A DNA stretch of 64,000 nt. Source: Saprospiraceae bacterium (GTDB taxonomy: Bacteria; Bacteroidota; Bacteroidia; Chitinophagales; Saprospiraceae). Under the pieces are notes generated by a model. The model was not told the origin of the DNA, ran no database searches, and worked only from the letters and a program-made list of their open reading frames with translations. The translations under genes and the position numbers were made by a program. Shown in pieces: positions 11,301 through 20,399 of the stretch (its first letter is position 1; each line of letters opens with the position of its first letter). Location: the NCBI GenBank assembly GCA_016714985.1, contig JADKBS010000021.1:84159-148158 (forward strand), read 5' to 3'.

Positions 11301-13312
11301 GTTCAACCGCATTGACAGCCTGGAGGAAAAAATCGGGCCGTTGGAGACCATCTTACTCAACAAAGACGCCTACCAGCTTTTCGCCTCCGGCGACGGTGCT
11401 TGCTTGGGTTGTTCCGAAAAATCGGTCATCCACCTCTTCACGGCTACCGTGGAATCGCTGATGCAGCCCCGCATCAAAAAACACTTGGCCTACCTGGATG
11501 AGTTGATTGGCAATTTGGAAAAAAACATCCAGATGAAGCTCATCAGCACCGTGGACGTGACCGACACGGAGATGCTGACGAAAATCGTTGCTGAAAACAA
11601 AGACCACGACCTCACCATGACCGACATCAGCCGCAAGCTGCAAAAGGCGCACGCAGCGAGCCAATTAACCAGGACTGGCTGCGGGACGTGGCCCAGTTGT
11701 TGGCGAAGCTGAAAAACTCCGCTGGAAATATACGAACGGCACCACGGGCCAAGGCCGCTCCAGCATGGGCATGTGCAACGCCACGGGCTGTACCTCGGTT
11801 TGGGGCAGCACCTGGCCGTACAACCCGTACCCATTCCCTTGGACGAACCACTTGTTCCAGGACTCGCCTTCCGTTGCAATGGGCATCTTCGAGGGCCACA
11901 TGGCCAAGATGGCCGACGGTTTCCGAACCATCCGCAAAGCGGAAATGATGCTGAAAGGCACCTATAAACCGGAAGACCACGACGATTTCTTCACCTACTT
12001 CCACTGGGGTCAGTTCACCGACGAAGAGTGGCTGCTCTGCCCACCCGTGGTGGCAGTCGGCGGCGACGGTGCGATGTACGACATCGGCTTCCAGAACCTG
12101 TCGAGGATGATGGCCTCCGGCAAGCCCATCAAGGTCATCATCGTGGACACACAGGTTTACTCGAACACGGGCGGCCAGGCATGTACCTCCGGCTTTATCG
12201 GGCAAGTGTCCGACATGGCGCAGTACGGCAAGGTATGGCAGGGCAAATCGGAGCCAAGGAAGGAAATCGGCCTCATTGCGATGGCGCACCGCAATACTTA
12301 TGTCATGCAGGCCACCCTGGCAAATACCAGCCAGATGATTGAGGGCTTTATTGATGGCCTGATGGCAAGGCGGCCAGCACTGTTCAACCTATACACCACC
12401 TGCCAACCAGAGCACGGTGTCGGCGACGACCTCGGCGTACACCAAGCCAAGCTGGCCGTGGAATCAAGGGCCTATCCGCTCTTCCGATACAACCCCGATA
12501 ACGGGGTAAAAGCCGAAGAAGCCTTCGACCTGAGCGGCAACCCGGACATTGACAAAATCTGGCCGACCTACCAACTGAAATACTTGGAAAACGGCCACGA
12601 AAAGTTCATGGAACTGCCAATGACCTTCGCCGATTTCGCACTGACGGAGGCGAGGTTCCGCAAGCATTTCCGCAAAGTGCCCCGTGATGCCTGGAACGAG
12701 AACATGGTGCCTTTGGCCGAGTTCCTCGAAATGGCCGAAGGCGAGCGGGAGGACAAGTTCCCATTCATTTGGGCCGTTGACCGCAAGCAGCAACTGAGCC
12801 GGGTACTTGTGGCCAAGAAGATTGTCGAAAGCTGCGAGGAGCGCCGCAATTTCTGGATCATGCTGCGGGCCTTGGCAGGCATCAAGCCGGAGCAGCCGAA
12901 GCAAGAAGACATCGAGTCGAAAATCCGTGCAGAGGTAGTCAATAAGATTGCCCAGGGCCTGATGAAAATGGCCACTGGCGAAAGCGGAGGCCTCATCGAA
13001 ATGGCAATGGCAGCAGCCCCCTCCGCCACCGCAGGAGCCGTACCCGCCCCATCCAACGGCGAGTACATGGCCCCTTGGCTGGAAACGGAGAACTGCACTT
13101 CCTGCGACGAATGCACCAAGCTGAACTCGAAGATTTTCGCCTACAACAACGACAAGAAAGCATACATCAAAGACCCCTTCGGCGGGCCTTACTCCGACCT
13201 CGTAAAGGCAGCAGAAAAATGCACCGCACAGGTCATCCACCCCGGCCTCCCAAAGGACAAGTCGGAGAAGGATGCAGAGAAGTGGATTAAACGGGGGGAG
13301 AAATTCAATTGA
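8389..13312 (+). CDS. nifJ: Pyruvate:ferredoxin (2-oxoacid:acceptor) oxidoreductase, extended form, two frameshifts
   Basis: Converts pyruvate (or another 2-oxoacid) and CoA to acyl-CoA, CO2 and reduced ferredoxin. The joined frame encodes about 1641 aa, versus about 1170-1200 for classical NifJ. Order: pyrimidine-binding alpha domain (DAAGAYPITPSTQMGEYW), domain II, gamma domain (FHSVGGWGAVTTGKNLA), two 4Fe-4S motifs (CTACGNCYTACPD near residue 791 and CKGCMECVEVCND near 926), and the TPP-binding beta domain (GDGACLGCSEKS, GDGAMYDIGFQN, YSNTGGQ). An extra C-terminal single-cluster ferredoxin-like domain (ENCTSCDECTKLNS) follows. The frame breaks near 11657-11660 and again in an A5 run at 11712-11716; one missing base at each place restores family sequence (DWLRDVAQLLAKLKKLRWKY). 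Sequencing error is more likely than a pseudogene because the sequence is otherwise perfect. It lies upstream of the rnf genes, which suggests that its ferredoxin feeds Rnf. Confidence 0.9.
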
Positions 13313-13386
13313 AATGATAAATGATGAATGATAAATGATGAATGCCCCCCGATTCATCATTCATCATTTATCATTCATCATTAAAA
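13313..13386 (+). repeat. Palindromic short-word repeat between nifJ and rnfC
   Basis: Left arm of repeated ATGATAAATGATGA words, a CCCCCCG loop at about 13346-13352, and a right arm of ATTCATCATT/TATCATTCATCATT words. The two arms are nearly perfect complements over about 30 bp. It fills the whole gap between the stop of the oxidoreductase and the ATG of rnfC. It could act as a terminator/attenuator or an RNA stability element. Confidence 0.7.
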
Positions 13387-13388
13387 AA

Positions 13389-14747
13389 ATGGGCTTTTTC
13401 AACTTAAATAAAAACACCTTCAAGCACGGCGTACACCCGCCGGAGCACAAGGACGAGACGAACAAGCTGCCCATCCGGCAGTTTGCGTTCTCGCCGCTCG
13501 TCATCTTGCCGATGGCGCAGCACTTGGGTGCCCCGTCCGTGCCAGTGGTGCGGGAAGGGCAGGAGGTGATGCGTGGGCAACTGTTGGCGAAAGCGGGCGG
13601 GTACATGTCCGTGCCGCTCCATGCGCCCGTGTCGGGAACGGTTCGGAAGATAGCCAACGTGCCGACCATTTCCGGCAAAATGGCGCAGGGGATTTACCTG
13701 CAAGCGTTCCCCTTCTCCGGGCAGGAGGTAGTGGAAGGTAAGCCCATTGATTGGCAGGCGGCCAGTCGGGAAGAAATCCTGCAAGGGATACAGGACGCTG
13801 GCATCGTCGGCCTCGGCGGGGCGGCCTTCCCGACGCACGTGAAGTTGAAAATTCCCGATGGAAAACATTGTGACGAACTGATAATCAACGGAATAGAATG
13901 CGAGCCTTACCTGACCACCGACCACCGGGTGATGCTCGAACAAAGCGATGATATTTTCACGGGAATCCGCTATTTGCTGAAAGCAACGGGTGCGCCCAAA
14001 TGCGTCATTGGCATCGAAGCCAATAAACAGGACGCCGCCGACCACTTGGCAAGTAAGATTCCACCGGGGATGCCCGTCAGCGTGCAGGTAGTCCCTGTAA
14101 AGTACCCCCAAGGAGCCGAAAAAATGCTGATTACCTCCCTGATGGGCCGGGAAGTTCCTTCGGGTGGCCTGCCCATCGAGGTAGGGGCCGTTGTGGTCAA
14201 CGTGGCCACCACCGCCGAAATCGGGCGGTTGCTGCCGCATGGCCGGGGTATTCAGGAGCGGGTCGTCACCATCACCGGGCCGGGCGTGCAGAAGAAGGGG
14301 AACTACCTGATTCCCATTGGCACCCCGCTCCGCTACGTGCTGGAGCAGGTCGGTGCCGACGAGAATATCAGCGAGGTGTATATGGGCGGCCCGATGATGG
14401 GCGTGGCAGTGTCGAACCTCGATATTTCCATCACGAAGGGCACATCGGGCATCGTTGTTTTCAAGGAAAACGACATCAAACGGCCCGACAAGGTCTATCC
14501 CTGCATCAAGTGCGGGGCCTGCGTGGATGCCTGCCCCATTTCATTGAACCCCAGCAAATTGGGCCTGTTGGCCAAGTTTGAGGCTTACGATGAAATGGCG
14601 ACGAATTACAACCTGATGGACTGCTTCGAGTGCGGCTCGTGCTCGTACGTGTGCCCATCGCATATCCCGCTGGTACAGTATTTCAGGTCGTCGAAAAGCA
14701 TTGTGCGCAAGCGCAATGCAGCGGCGAAAGCGGCTGGGCAATCGTAA
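13389..14747 (+). CDS. rnfC: Rnf complex subunit C
   Basis: 452-aa peripheral subunit of the ion-translocating ferredoxin:NAD+ oxidoreductase (Rnf), the likely NADH/FMN-binding module. Visible features are the N-terminal barrel typical of RnfC/NqrF-type quinone modules (GGYMSVPLHAPVSGTVRKIA), the Rossmann glycine-rich loop GIVGLGGAAFPTHVKL, the acidic motif IINGIECEPYLTTDHR, and two C-terminal 4Fe-4S motifs, CIKCGACVDACP and CFECGSCSYVCP. These clusters distinguish it from NqrA, which lacks them. The ATG at 13389 (MGFFNLNKNTFKHGVHPPEH) is chosen; the upstream ATG at 13335 lies inside the palindromic repeat. Confidence 0.93.
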   Translation: MGFFNLNKNTFKHGVHPPEHKDETNKLPIRQFAFSPLVILPMAQHLGAPSVPVVREGQEVMRGQLLAKAGGYMSVPLHAPVSGTVRKIANVPTISGKMAQGIYLQAFPFSGQEVVEGKPIDWQAASREEILQGIQDAGIVGLGGAAFPTHVKLKIPDGKHCDELIINGIECEPYLTTDHRVMLEQSDDIFTGIRYLLKATGAPKCVIGIEANKQDAADHLASKIPPGMPVSVQVVPVKYPQGAEKMLITSLMGREVPSGGLPIEVGAVVVNVATTAEIGRLLPHGRGIQERVVTITGPGVQKKGNYLIPIGTPLRYVLEQVGADENISEVYMGGPMMGVAVSNLDISITKGTSGIVVFKENDIKRPDKVYPCIKCGACVDACPISLNPSKLGLLAKFEAYDEMATNYNLMDCFECGSCSYVCPSHIPLVQYFRSSKSIVRKRNAAAKAAGQS

Positions 14748-14776
14748 ATCCAAAATCGTAAATCGTAAATGCACTC

Positions 14777-15795
14777 GTGTTCAAAAAAACGCTAAATATC
14801 AGCACTTCACCGCACCTTGTTAGAGGCTTAGGCACCAACGACATCATGCGGAACGTGGTCTGGGCAATGCTGCCCACGGCGCTGTATGCCGTGTATGCGT
14901 TCGGCCTGAGCGCCTTGCTGATGCTGGTGACGAGCACGGCGGCCTGCGTGCTGACGGAGCATTTTCTGGCAAAAAAATCCAACCAGCCGAGCACCATTTC
15001 CGATTGGTCGGCGGTGATAACGGGCCTGTTGTTGGGTCTCACACTCCCGCCCAACTTCCCGCTGTGGATGGCTTTTCTGGGTGGCATCGTTTCCATCGCC
15101 CTCGGCAAATTCGTTTTGGTGGCTTGGGCTACAACGTATTCAACCCCGCCTTGGTGGGCCGAGCGTTTTTACAGGCAGCTTTCCCGGTGGCCATCACCAC
15201 TTGGTTCCCGGTGTTCAGCCCCGACCGCTTTTCATCGGTTTCGGTGGCGACCTTCACAATGCCGTTCATGAAACCCGCCACGGACGGCTTCACGGGGGCG
15301 ACGCCGCTGTCGGCTTTCAAGTTTGACCATGTTTCCACGGGCACTTACGATTTGGCGATGGGTTTCATCACGGGCAGCACAGGAGAGACTTGCGCCGTGC
15401 TCATCATTTTGGGCGGCATCTACCTCGCTGTGCGCAAGATGATGAATTGGCACATCCCCGCTTCCATATTGGCGACGGTATATGTGCTGACGGCCATCCT
15501 GCATTTTTCCAACCCCGAAAAATACCCGACGCCGGAATTCATGGTCTTCTCCGGCGGCTTGATGCTCGGTGCGGTCTTCATGGCCACGGACATGGTGGGC
15601 TCGCCCATCACCACCGCAGGCGTCTGGATTTACGGGGCGCTCATCGGTAGCTTGGTCGTGGTGATTCGGATTTGGGGTGGCCTGCCTGAAGGCGTGATGT
15701 ATGCGATTTTGTTGGCAAATGCGGTTTCCCCGCACCTGGACAACCTGATTAGGCCGAGGGTATATGGAACAAAAAAAATAGACATTAGACATTAG
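14777..15795 (+). CDS. rnfD: Rnf complex subunit D, one frameshift
   Basis: About 339-aa integral membrane subunit carrying covalently bound FMN in the Rnf family. The N-terminal part begins at a GTG (14777, reading FKKTLNISTSPHL), with membrane helices such as VVWAMLPTALYAVYAFGLSA. The reading frame breaks at a T4 run (15114-15117); one extra T restores the conserved RnfD sequence (ALGKFVFGGLGYNVFNPALV). The segment TDGFTGATPLSAFK contains the TGAT flavinylation motif, whose Thr carries FMN. The frame ends inside another short-word repeat. The homopolymer break suggests a sequencing error. Confidence 0.9.
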
Positions 15796-15868
15796 ACTTT
15801 AGACATTAGACATTAGATTGTTAGACAAGAACTTATCTAAAGTCTATTGTCTAAAATCTAAATTCTCA
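15780..15868 (+). repeat. TAGACATTAGAC short-word inverted repeat between rnfD and rnfG
   Basis: Tandem degenerate ATTAGACATTAGACTTTAGA words form the left arm. The right arm (ATCTAAAGTCTATTGTCTAA) is their complement, so the gap folds into a long hairpin. It overlaps the 3-prime end of rnfD and ends a few bases before the ATG of rnfG. Confidence 0.65.
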
Positions 15869-15874
15869 ATAGAC

Positions 15875-16562
15875 ATGAGCGAAGCGCAAAAAAATACAAC
15901 CGGAGCGGCCAGCAGCAGCAAGATGCTGGTGACGATGGTGGGCATCGGGTCCATCTGCGCCCTGCTGATTGTGCTGTCGTTCCAAGGCACCCTACCCCGC
16001 ATCGAGCAGTTGAGGGCGGAGGCACTGGAGAAGGCCATTTTCAGGGTCGTGCCGGGCGTGGAAACGAAGCGAACCTACCAACTGGAGGGCGGGCAACTGA
16101 AGGAAGTGACGGGCAAAGTGAAAGACGCCAGGCTGGTTTATGCAGGCTACGGCAAAGGACGGCAAGCTCGTCGGGCTCGCCATTGAAGCCAACAGCATGG
16201 GCTTCGCTGACGTGATTAAGGTCATTTATGGCTACGACCCGCACCGAGAGAAAGTCGTTGGGTTCTATGTCCTAGAAAGCAAGGAGACGCCGGGCTTAGG
16301 CGATTTAATCGAAAAAGACGCTGATTTCCTCGCCAATTTCGATTCGTTGGATGTGGCACTTTCCGAGGATAAAAACAGCGTAAAAAACCCTGTTGTCACC
16401 GTAAAACATGGCCAAAAAAAGAACGCCTACGAGGTGGACGGCATCACGGGTGCTACCATTTCATCGAGGGCTATCGGCAAGGCATTAAATACAAGCACGA
16501 ACGAGATACTGCCGCTGCTCTACAAGAACAGGGCATTTTTTGAGGAAAAATCGCAGCAATGA
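15875..16562 (+). CDS. rnfG: Rnf complex subunit G, one frameshift
   Basis: About 229-aa FMN-binding subunit (RnfG/NqrC family) with one N-terminal membrane helix (MLVTMVGIGSICALLIVLSF) and a periplasmic flavodomain. The flavinylation motif is VDGITGATISSRA, near 16434-16472. The start at 15875 (MSEAQKNTTGAASS) lies right after the hairpin repeat. The frame shifts near 16155-16158, where one extra G in AAAGGAC breaks the sequence RLVYAGYGKDGKLVGLAIEA. The stop overlaps the ATG of rnfE in an ATGA context, implying translational coupling. Confidence 0.88.
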
Positions 16563-17212
16563 GCATTCAGACAAAGAACAAGGCCAATGATGGGTTTTGG
16601 GCCAAGCTGGCCAACAGCCCCTCCACCGACGAGTACATCAAGGGCTTGTGGCGTGAGAACCCCGTGTTCGTGCAAGTGCTCGGCATGTGCCCCACATTGG
16701 CCGTATCCAACACCGCCATGAACGGGCTGGCGATGGGCCTTGCCACCACTTTCGTGCTGCTCATGTCGAACATCCTGATTGCTTCGCTGCGAAATGTGAT
16801 ACCGAAGCAGGTGCGCATTGCCTCGTACCTGCTCATCATCGCCACTTTCGTGACGATGGTTGACTACGCCATCCAAGCCATTAGCGTGGAGCTGTCGAAA
16901 GCGCTGGGTGCCTTCATTGCGCTCATCGTGGTGAACTGTCAGATACTGGGCCGGGCAGAAGCCTTTGCCTCGAAAAACACGGTCTGGAAATCCATATTGG
17001 ATGCCCTCGGCATGGGTTCGGGCTTCATTATCGCATTGCTTTGCCTCGGCAGTGTGCGGGAGCTTTTGGGTAGTGGCAGCATCTTCGGCATCCCAGTTTT
17101 CCCGGACAGTTTCCAAGAATGGGTCATCATGATTTTGCCGCCAGGCGGCTTCTTCACCTTGGCCTTATGGTTGATGATATTTAATGCCAGAAAACAAAGA
17201 AAAACGGTTTGA
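16559..17212 (+). CDS. rnfE: Rnf complex subunit E
   Basis: 217-aa membrane subunit (RnfE/NqrD family) with six predicted helices. In the family, RnfA and RnfE form the inverted pair that holds a Cys-ligated iron centre in the membrane. Visible signatures: GLWRENPVFVQVLGMCPTLA, containing the first conserved Cys, and IVVNCQILGRAEAFASKN with the second. It overlaps rnfG by 4 bp (ATGA). The last residues are encoded by the inverted repeat that fills the rnfE-rnfA gap. Confidence 0.95.
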   Translation: MSIQTKNKANDGFWAKLANSPSTDEYIKGLWRENPVFVQVLGMCPTLAVSNTAMNGLAMGLATTFVLLMSNILIASLRNVIPKQVRIASYLLIIATFVTMVDYAIQAISVELSKALGAFIALIVVNCQILGRAEAFASKNTVWKSILDALGMGSGFIIALLCLGSVRELLGSGSIFGIPVFPDSFQEWVIMILPPGGFFTLALWLMIFNARKQRKTV

Positions 17213-17288
17213 AAGGTTTCAGGAGTTTCAGGTTTCACGGCAGCATCGACAGCCCCCCCTGAAACTTGAAACCTGAAACCCACAAACC
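17206..17288 (+). repeat. GTTTCAGG inverted element, copy 1 (rnfE-rnfA gap)
   Basis: Left arm starts GGTTTGAAAGGTTTCAGG and contains GTTTCAGGTTTCACGG; right arm is CCTGAAACTTGAAACCTGAA and ends CAAACC. It is related to two longer copies at 23911-24067 and 28409-28559. The outermost bases differ between copies (GGTTTG/CAAACC here, GGTTCG/CGAACC elsewhere) yet stay complementary within each copy. Confidence 0.7.
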
Positions 17289-17302
17289 AATAGCTCAACG
17301 TC

Positions 17303-17887
17303 ATGAACCAGGAATCACTTTGGTCCATCTTCATCAATGCGAGCTTGATAAACAACTTCGTATTGGCGTATTTTCTGGGCATTTGCCCCTTTTTGGGCGT
17401 GTCCGGCAAGATGGAAACCGCTAGCAAGATGGGCGGGGCGGTGACCTTCGTTATGCTCATCAGTTCCGTCTGCGCTTATGGTCTTCATGCTTTATTGGAA
17501 GCAGTAGGCGCACCTTATCTGCAGCTCATCAGCTATATCGTAGTGATTGCCAGTACGGTGCAGTTGGTGGAGATGTTCATCAAAAAAGTAAGCCCTGCAT
17601 TGTTCAGGGCTTTGGGTATATTTCTGCCCTTGATTACAACAAACTGTGCCATACTGGGCATGGCACTTTTCCAGACCAACAAGGGCTACGGCTTTTTTCA
17701 AAGCGTGGTGTATGCTTTGGGGGCAGGCGTCGGCTTCACCCTGGCACTGGTACTGATGGCGGGCGTGCGGGAGCACCTGAATTTGGCGGAGCCACCCAAC
17801 GTCGTGAAAGGCACCGTGCTCACGCTGATGATTGCGGGCATTTTGGCACTGTCGTTCATGGGGTTTGCGGGGCTGGGGAGTAATTGA
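17303..17887 (+). CDS. rnfA: Rnf complex subunit A
   Basis: 194-aa six-helix membrane protein of the RnfA/NqrE family, the partner of RnfE. Conserved segments are NNFVLAYFLGICPFLGVSGK and LPLITTNCAILGMALF; their Cys residues are expected ligands of the intramembrane iron centre. The start at 17303 (MNQESLWSIFINASLINN) is standard for the family. The gene follows the inverted element at 17206-17288 and is followed by another short-word repeat before the nqrM-like gene. Confidence 0.95.
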   Translation: MNQESLWSIFINASLINNFVLAYFLGICPFLGVSGKMETASKMGGAVTFVMLISSVCAYGLHALLEAVGAPYLQLISYIVVIASTVQLVEMFIKKVSPALFRALGIFLPLITTNCAILGMALFQTNKGYGFFQSVVYALGAGVGFTLALVLMAGVREHLNLAEPPNVVKGTVLTLMIAGILALSFMGFAGLGSN

Positions 17888-17958
17888 AACTGGATGCTGG
17901 ATGGCTGCCCTGCAATCTAAAATCTGAAATCTGACGTCTTATATCTTAAATCAAAATC
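17888..17958 (+). repeat. Short-word repeat between rnfA and the nqrM-like gene
   Basis: Contains GGATGCTGGATGGC followed by related AATCTAAAATCTGAAATCTGA and TTATATCTTAAATC words. It belongs to the same class of word-based intergenic sequence as the neighbouring junctions, but no long perfect hairpin is evident here. Confidence 0.45.
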
Positions 17959-17961
17959 AGA

Positions 17962-18162
17962 ATGCTAAAATCACTCTTCATCGCAATCGGGGGCATCGTC
18001 GGGCTGATGCTGGTCTGGGTGGCCGTGCAGGCGCTTTGGCGCAAGACCTTTTCCGAGGACTACACGACCGATGAAGACGTACTGGCGGGTCGGCGAAGCT
18101 GCGGCAATTGCGGCTGCACGTCGGTTTGCAAGACCAAGGGAACCAGGCTTTCAACGAATTGA
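17962..18162 (+). CDS. NqrM-like iron-centre maturation protein
   Basis: 66-aa protein with one N-terminal membrane helix (SLFIAIGGIVGLMLVWVAVQ) and a Cys-rich tail SCGNCGCTSVCKTKG. This matches NqrM (former DUF539), which in Vibrio is needed to mature Na+-NQR, apparently by delivering iron to the NqrD/NqrE centre. Here it sits directly behind rnfA and within an rnf cluster, with no nqr genes in view, so a matching role for the RnfA/RnfE centre is inferred. Confidence 0.8.
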   Translation: MLKSLFIAIGGIVGLMLVWVAVQALWRKTFSEDYTTDEDVLAGRRSCGNCGCTSVCKTKGTRLSTN

Positions 18163-18258
18163 AAAGAACAGTTTGAAGCGTTCGATGAGTTTGAATAGTT
18201 TGAGTTGCAACTCAACAAATCAAACCCATCCAACAAATCAAAACCATCAAACGAATTT
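18163..18258 (+). repeat. Short-word inverted repeat between nqrM-like and FNR genes
   Basis: Left part carries GTTTGAAGCGTTCGATGAGTTTGAATAG-type words (split here only as GTTTGAA and GATGAGTTTG); right part carries AACAAATCAAACCCATC and CCATCAAACG words that pair with them. It ends directly before the ATG at 18262. Confidence 0.6.
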
Positions 18259-18261
18259 AAA

Positions 18262-19116
18262 ATGGCATACTTAGCAGACTTCGATGTCCAACACCAATAC
18301 CAAGCGACGGTGAAAAAAACGGAGCGAATGACCCCGGCTGGCACGGACGAGATTCGGGAAATCGTGCTGGAAGTGCAGCCCGGCTTTGAATGCAAGGTGG
18401 ACCAGAGCTTTGGCGTATTGGTAAAAGCCAACGGCGAATTTGGCAACAAATACCACCACCGCCTGTACAGCGTGGCCGACCTGCCCGGGCAAGAAAACGG
18501 CAAGCCGCTCATCACCATGCTCGTGAAGCGCTGCTCCTATGTGGACGATTTCAGCGGGGAGCACTATCCTGGCGTTGCCTCCAACTACCTTTGCGACCGT
18601 AGGGTAGGCGATGAAATCACCCTCACCGGGCCGCACAAACTGCCGTTCACCGTTCCGGACGACCACCATGCCAACCTCATCCTCGTCGGCATGGGCACTG
18701 GTATTGCGCCGTTCCGGGCATTCATCAAGCACATCTACAAGCACGTGCCTGACTGGCGAGGCAAAATCCGCCTGTTCTACGGTGCCCGCAGCGGCCTTGA
18801 ACTGCTCTACCTCAACGACAAGGTGGGCGACATGACCAACTACTACGACCGGGGCACTTTCGAGGCATTCCGTGCGCTCAGCCCCCGCCCACACATGAAC
18901 GACCCGATTGCATTGGACGTGGCCATGGAGGAGCGAGCCACTGAAATCATTGAAATGCTGAAACAGACCAATACCTATATCTACGTCGCTGGCTATGAAA
19001 AAATCAAGGCCAAGCTCGACAAGGCATTTGCCAACATCCTCGGCTCCAAGCAGCTATGGGAAACCCGCAAGGCGGAGCTGATGGCAGGCGGGAAATGGGC
19101 GGAGGTTATTTATTGA
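18262..19116 (+). CDS. Plant-type ferredoxin-NADP+ reductase
   Basis: 284-aa FAD enzyme expected to exchange electrons between ferredoxin (or flavodoxin) and NADP(H). FAD motif: HHRLYSVAD (RxYS type). NAD(P) motif: LVGMGTGIAPFRAFIKH. The C-terminus ends WAEVIY with a terminal aromatic Tyr, as in plant-type FNRs, where that residue stacks on the flavin. The ATG at 18262 (MAYLADFDVQHQY) is chosen over an in-frame ATG at 18205 that lies in repeat sequence. Placement between the Rnf subunits suggests it balances NADPH, reduced ferredoxin and NADH around the upstream 2-oxoacid oxidoreductase. Confidence 0.88.
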   Translation: MAYLADFDVQHQYQATVKKTERMTPAGTDEIREIVLEVQPGFECKVDQSFGVLVKANGEFGNKYHHRLYSVADLPGQENGKPLITMLVKRCSYVDDFSGEHYPGVASNYLCDRRVGDEITLTGPHKLPFTVPDDHHANLILVGMGTGIAPFRAFIKHIYKHVPDWRGKIRLFYGARSGLELLYLNDKVGDMTNYYDRGTFEAFRALSPRPHMNDPIALDVAMEERATEIIEMLKQTNTYIYVAGYEKIKAKLDKAFANILGSKQLWETRKAELMAGGKWAEVIY

Positions 19117-19136
19117 AGGGGACAGGTAATTGAATA

Positions 19137-19256
19137 TGAGTGGAATTTGATTCAAGACATAAGATATTAGATTTAAGATATTAGATTGGAAGTGCCGTGG
19201 TTGCTGCAATCTTAAATCTTATATCGTACATCTTATATCTTAAATCAAATTCCACC
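19137..19256 (+). repeat. Short-word inverted repeat between FNR gene and rnfB
   Basis: Arms GTGGAATTTGATTCAAG (left) and AAATCAAATTCCAC (right) are complementary. Between them lie repeated AGATATTAGATTTAAGAT and CTTATATCTTAAATC words. The whole gap can fold as a long hairpin of about 115 bp. Confidence 0.7.
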
Positions 19257-19284
19257 GAATTATGTGTACCCAACCAACATAAAA

Positions 19285-20151
19285 ATGTCGGTTCTAATAT
19301 CCTTAATAGCATTGGGCGGTTTGACGCTTTTGTTGGCGGTGCTGATCATCTGGGCCAACAAGAAGCTGTACGTCTTTGAAGACCCACGGATTGACGCCGT
19401 GGACGAGATGCTGCCCCATGCCAACTGTGGTGCCTGCGGCTTCCCCGGTTGCCGTCCGTTTGCGGAGGCACTGGTGAGCGGCAAGGCGCTGCCCGGCAAG
19501 TGCAGCGTGAGCACGGACGAGGGCCGGGCACAGATAGCCAACTACCTCGGCGTGGACGTTGGGGCAGAGGAAAAATGGGTGGCTAGGCTGGCTTGCGCTG
19601 GCGGCACCAATGTGGCCCTGAACCGGGCTAGGTACAACGGCGTGAAGACCTGCCAAGCTGCCTCATTGGTTTCAGGTGGTGGCAAGGGCTGCTTTTGGGG
19701 ATGCCTCGGCCACGGCGATTGCGAGGCAGTCTGCGATTTCGATGCCATCACCCTGAATGCCTTTTCGCTGCCCGTGGTGGACGTGACCAAATGCACGGCC
19801 TGCGGCGATTGCGTGGAGGTCTGTCCCAAGGACTTGTTTTCCCTCCATCCCATCAGCCACCGCCTGTGGGTCAACTGCAAAAACCTGGAGCACGGCGACG
19901 AAGTGCTGGAAGACTGCCAAGTGGGCTGCACGGCCTGCGGCAAATGCGCCATGGATGCCCCCGGCAACCTCATTTCGATGATAAACAACCTGCCCGTCGT
20001 CAACTACTCCCTGAACCACAACACGCAGGTGCCCATCCAGCGCTGCCCGACCGGGGCCATTGTTTGGTTGGACGACAAACAGGGTGCTGTGAAGGGCAAA
20101 GAGAGCAAGAAGATAGTTCGGAAGGGCGAGCGGCATGAAGGGTTTTCATGA
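19285..20151 (+). CDS. rnfB: Rnf complex subunit B
   Basis: 288-aa iron-sulfur subunit, the probable entry point for ferredoxin electrons. One N-terminal helix (LISLIALGGLTLLLAVLIIW) is followed by the Fe-S motif HANCGACGFPGCRPFAEAL plus a distal Cys. Then come further Cys groups, including CTACGDCVEVCPKD and GCTACGKCAMDAPGN; the latter lacks the usual fourth Cys at that place, but CP follows later (IQRCPTGAI). The ATG at 19285 is preferred over 19264. Its position last, after an FNR gene, differs from the common rnfB-first order. Confidence 0.92.
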   Translation: MSVLISLIALGGLTLLLAVLIIWANKKLYVFEDPRIDAVDEMLPHANCGACGFPGCRPFAEALVSGKALPGKCSVSTDEGRAQIANYLGVDVGAEEKWVARLACAGGTNVALNRARYNGVKTCQAASLVSGGGKGCFWGCLGHGDCEAVCDFDAITLNAFSLPVVDVTKCTACGDCVEVCPKDLFSLHPISHRLWVNCKNLEHGDEVLEDCQVGCTACGKCAMDAPGNLISMINNLPVVNYSLNHNTQVPIQRCPTGAIVWLDDKQGAVKGKESKKIVRKGERHEGFS

Positions 20152-20399
20152 AGGGCCGTTTTGAACAATAATAAAATTGGAACAATAGACTTTATTCGGA
20201 TATTAGAAATTAAGAAATTGGATTCCCAATTTCCCAATAATATTTAATGTATAGCTCACGTTGCCAAGTTTTGGGCATGGCCCCAATGTAGGCGGTTCGC
20301 AGTATAAAAATCAATTTATTTATTGATAAAAATCAAGCTATACGGTTAGCTTTAAATGATAATTTTACAAGGTTTAAACACCTTAACCCTTGGTTTTAA

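Noticed and set aside
11650..11720. Programmed -1 frameshifting in the oxidoreductase gene
   Set aside because: Two shifts within 60 bp, no classical slippery site with a stop and structure, and many similar breaks elsewhere make sequence error the simpler cause.
13389..14747. NqrA annotation for the first Rnf-block gene
   Set aside because: Two 4Fe-4S motifs at the C-terminus identify RnfC; NqrA has none.
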